A stretch of DNA of 17,217 nucleotides from CAYJFD01 sp964369605 (GTDB lineage: Bacteria; Bacteroidota; Bacteroidia; Bacteroidales; UBA932): positions 1-17,217 of the forward strand of contig CAYJFD010000036.1 in NCBI GenBank assembly GCA_964369605.1, read 5' to 3'. The notes under the pieces are model-generated. The model searched no databases, was not told where the DNA came from, and saw only the letters and a list, made by a program, of their open reading frames with translations. A program made the position numbers and the translations under genes. Shown one piece after another: positions 15,661 through 17,217 of the stretch; the first letter of the stretch is position 1; each line of letters starts with the position of its first letter.

Positions 15661-17109
15661 ATGAATAATGTTTTTAATGAAGATACAATATGCGCTTTAG
15701 CTACACCAAATGGTGCTGGCGCAATAGCAGTAATCAGACTTTCAGGTCCAGATTCCATCCACATAGCAGATAAAATTTTCAAAGGTAACAAGCCTCTAAG
15801 CGAACACAAAGCTAGAAGTATAGCCTTTGGCAATATCGTAGATTTCAAGACTAAGGAACATATAGATGAGGTACTTGTAAGCATTTTTAAAGCCCCTCAC
15901 TCTTACACAGGCGAAAACAGTGTCGAGATCTCCTGTCACGGCTCTAGCTACATAATTAAGTCCATCTTAGAGAATCTTATCGATGCAGGTGCACGAAATG
16001 CTAGCACTGGTGAGTTCACACAAAGAGCCTATCTAAACAACAAATTAGACCTAGCTCAAGCTGAAGCAGTAGCAGATCTAATCAGTTCAGAGACCGCAGC
16101 AGCTCACAAAATGGCACTAAACCAGATGAAGGGAGGATTCTCAAATGAACTATCCATTATGCGTGAAGGCCTACTTAATCTAGTGAGTCTTATGGAACTA
16201 GAACTAGATTTTAGTGAAGAAGATGTAGAATTCGCAGACCGAGAACAGCTTAGTGTTTTGCTCAATAAAGTAAGCATACACATTAGAACCCTAAGAGATA
16301 GTTTTAAACTAGGAAACGTTATTAAGAATGGCGTTCCAGTAGCTATAGTTGGTGCTACCAATACCGGAAAAAGTACCCTACTTAATGCCCTTGTAGGGGA
16401 AGATCGTGCCATAGTGTCCGACATACACGGAACTACTCGAGACACTATAGAAGACACTATAAATCTTGGAGGTATCACCTTCCGTTTCATAGATACAGCA
16501 GGAATCAGAAATACAAGCGAGACTATCGAAATGATAGGTATCGAAAGAACCTATGCAAAGATGGCCCTTGCATCTATTTTAATTCTAATGCTTGACGCAC
16601 AAAGACCACACACCATAGCTGAAACCCTAGAAAACTTCAGCCTAAAACTTCACGAAACCCAAAAAGGAGACACAGAAGACCGAACAGTATTTATCCTACT
16701 AAATAAAATAGACTCCCTTACAAATTCAGAAAGTGACAAAACAAGCATATTAGAAGACATCAAAGCCCAGTCCCAAAAACTAGGCCTATCCCCTACTGCC
16801 CTCATCCCACTTTCAGCCAAAGAAAACCAAGGTCTTGATACTCTAAAAGATTCTCTAACAGAGTCCTACGGCGAACTCTCACTTCAACCATCCACCACCC
16901 TAGTTTCCAATATCCGCCACTATGAGGCCTTAAGTTCAGCCCAAGAATCCCTAGAGAGGATTTCCTACGCCCTAAATCAAAACCTCCCTACCGACCTCCT
17001 AACCCAAGACATCCGTGACGCCCTCTACCACATCGGCTCCATCACCGGCTCCATCTCCAACGACGAGATCCTAGGAAATATATTTAGTAAGTTTTGCATT
17101 GGAAAGTAG
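15661..17109 (+). CDS. mnmE: tRNA uridine-5-carboxymethylaminomethyl modification GTPase
   Basis: With MnmG, makes the (carboxymethyl)aminomethyl modification of wobble uridine 34 in several tRNAs, using a folate C1 unit and GTP hydrolysis. 482 residues. The N-terminal folate-binding domain covers 1-125 (GAGAIAVIRLSG at 18-29; SYTGENSVEISCHGS at 81-95). The helical domain is split around a G domain (about 222-385): G1 GATNTGKST (231-239), GTTRD (257-261), DTAGIR (278-283), NKID (348-351) and SAK (385-387). The C-terminus is FCIGK (478-482) with the catalytic Cys479, so the protein is complete. Codons near the 3' end are noticeably richer in C at third positions than the rest of the window. 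Confidence 0.97.
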   Translation: MNNVFNEDTICALATPNGAGAIAVIRLSGPDSIHIADKIFKGNKPLSEHKARSIAFGNIVDFKTKEHIDEVLVSIFKAPHSYTGENSVEISCHGSSYIIKSILENLIDAGARNASTGEFTQRAYLNNKLDLAQAEAVADLISSETAAAHKMALNQMKGGFSNELSIMREGLLNLVSLMELELDFSEEDVEFADREQLSVLLNKVSIHIRTLRDSFKLGNVIKNGVPVAIVGATNTGKSTLLNALVGEDRAIVSDIHGTTRDTIEDTINLGGITFRFIDTAGIRNTSETIEMIGIERTYAKMALASILILMLDAQRPHTIAETLENFSLKLHETQKGDTEDRTVFILLNKIDSLTNSESDKTSILEDIKAQSQKLGLSPTALIPLSAKENQGLDTLKDSLTESYGELSLQPSTTLVSNIRHYEALSSAQESLERISYALNQNLPTDLLTQDIRDALYHIGSITGSISNDEILGNIFSKFCIGK

Positions 17110-17149
17110 TTGATACTTAACAAATTAGTTCAAAAACATATAAACAATT

Positions 17150-17176
17150 AAAAAGCACCGATTTAGGTGCTTTTTT
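17150..17176 (+). terminator. Intrinsic terminator after mnmE
   Basis: A 9-bp stem (AAAAGCACC at 17151-17159, GGTGCTTTT at 17166-17174) has a 6-nt loop, an A run before it and a T run to 17176. It closes the rarA-mnmE unit and may work in both directions. Nothing further was recognised from 17177 to the end. Confidence 0.88.
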
Positions 17177-17217
17177 CGTATCTGCCATTTTAGCCGTTAG
17201 AGACCGTTTTTAGGTGG

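Noticed and set aside
16104..16490. Minus-strand frame of 128 residues opposite mnmE
   Set aside because: Fully antisense to the conserved helical and G domains of MnmE, Ser-rich, without recognisable motifs.

Overview
The window looks like an AT-rich chromosomal segment from a member of the Bacteroidales (Bacteroidota), possibly close to Porphyromonadaceae. Reasons: promoters resemble the TTTG / TAnnTTTG type rather than TTGACA/TATAAT, genes lack clear Shine-Dalgarno sequences, and the protein families fit (a fimbrillin-like lipoprotein fused to leucine-rich repeats, an FeSOD-type dismutase of the P. gingivalis kind, DUF3467, a zinc-cysteine-free sirtuin). The genus cannot be fixed from the sequence alone.

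Layout. (1) 1-1569 is a DNA-modification/recombination locus. A type I restriction specificity (hsdS) reading frame on the minus strand runs off the left edge and has no start codon. Head-to-head with it is a complete tyrosine recombinase. This is the arrangement expected of a silent hsdS cassette in an invertible, phase-variable restriction-modification system. (2) 1712-2290 is a superoxide dismutase on the minus strand with its own promoter and a shared bidirectional terminator. (3) 2583-4951 holds a large surface lipoprotein (fimbrillin-like domain, two EF-hand-type loops, leucine-rich repeats), interrupted by a 10-N assembly gap, followed by a 41-residue small protein and a terminator. (4) 5048-6244 is an msrA-sirtuin pair with its own promoter. 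(5) 14168 down to 6252 is a tightly packed eight-gene minus-strand run: rlmD, DUF3467, DUF2520 Rossmann protein, KdsC-type phosphatase, Maf, MATE transporter, AlbA_2/Schlafen-type regulator and transglutaminase-like lipoprotein. Spacings run from a 13-nt overlap to 19 nt, so co-transcription is likely. (6) 14366-17109 is rarA-mnmE, divergent from rlmD and ending in a strong terminator.

Most of the window is housekeeping: rRNA and tRNA modification (RlmD, MnmE), replication-fork maintenance (RarA), nucleotide-pool sanitation (Maf), Kdo/LPS synthesis (KdsC), and oxidative-stress repair (SOD, MsrA). The accessory parts worth attention are the startless hsdS cassette with its recombinase, the mosaic lipoprotein with its small companion ORF, and the AlbA_2/transglutaminase tail of the long operon. 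No tRNA, rRNA, CRISPR array or insertion sequence was seen.
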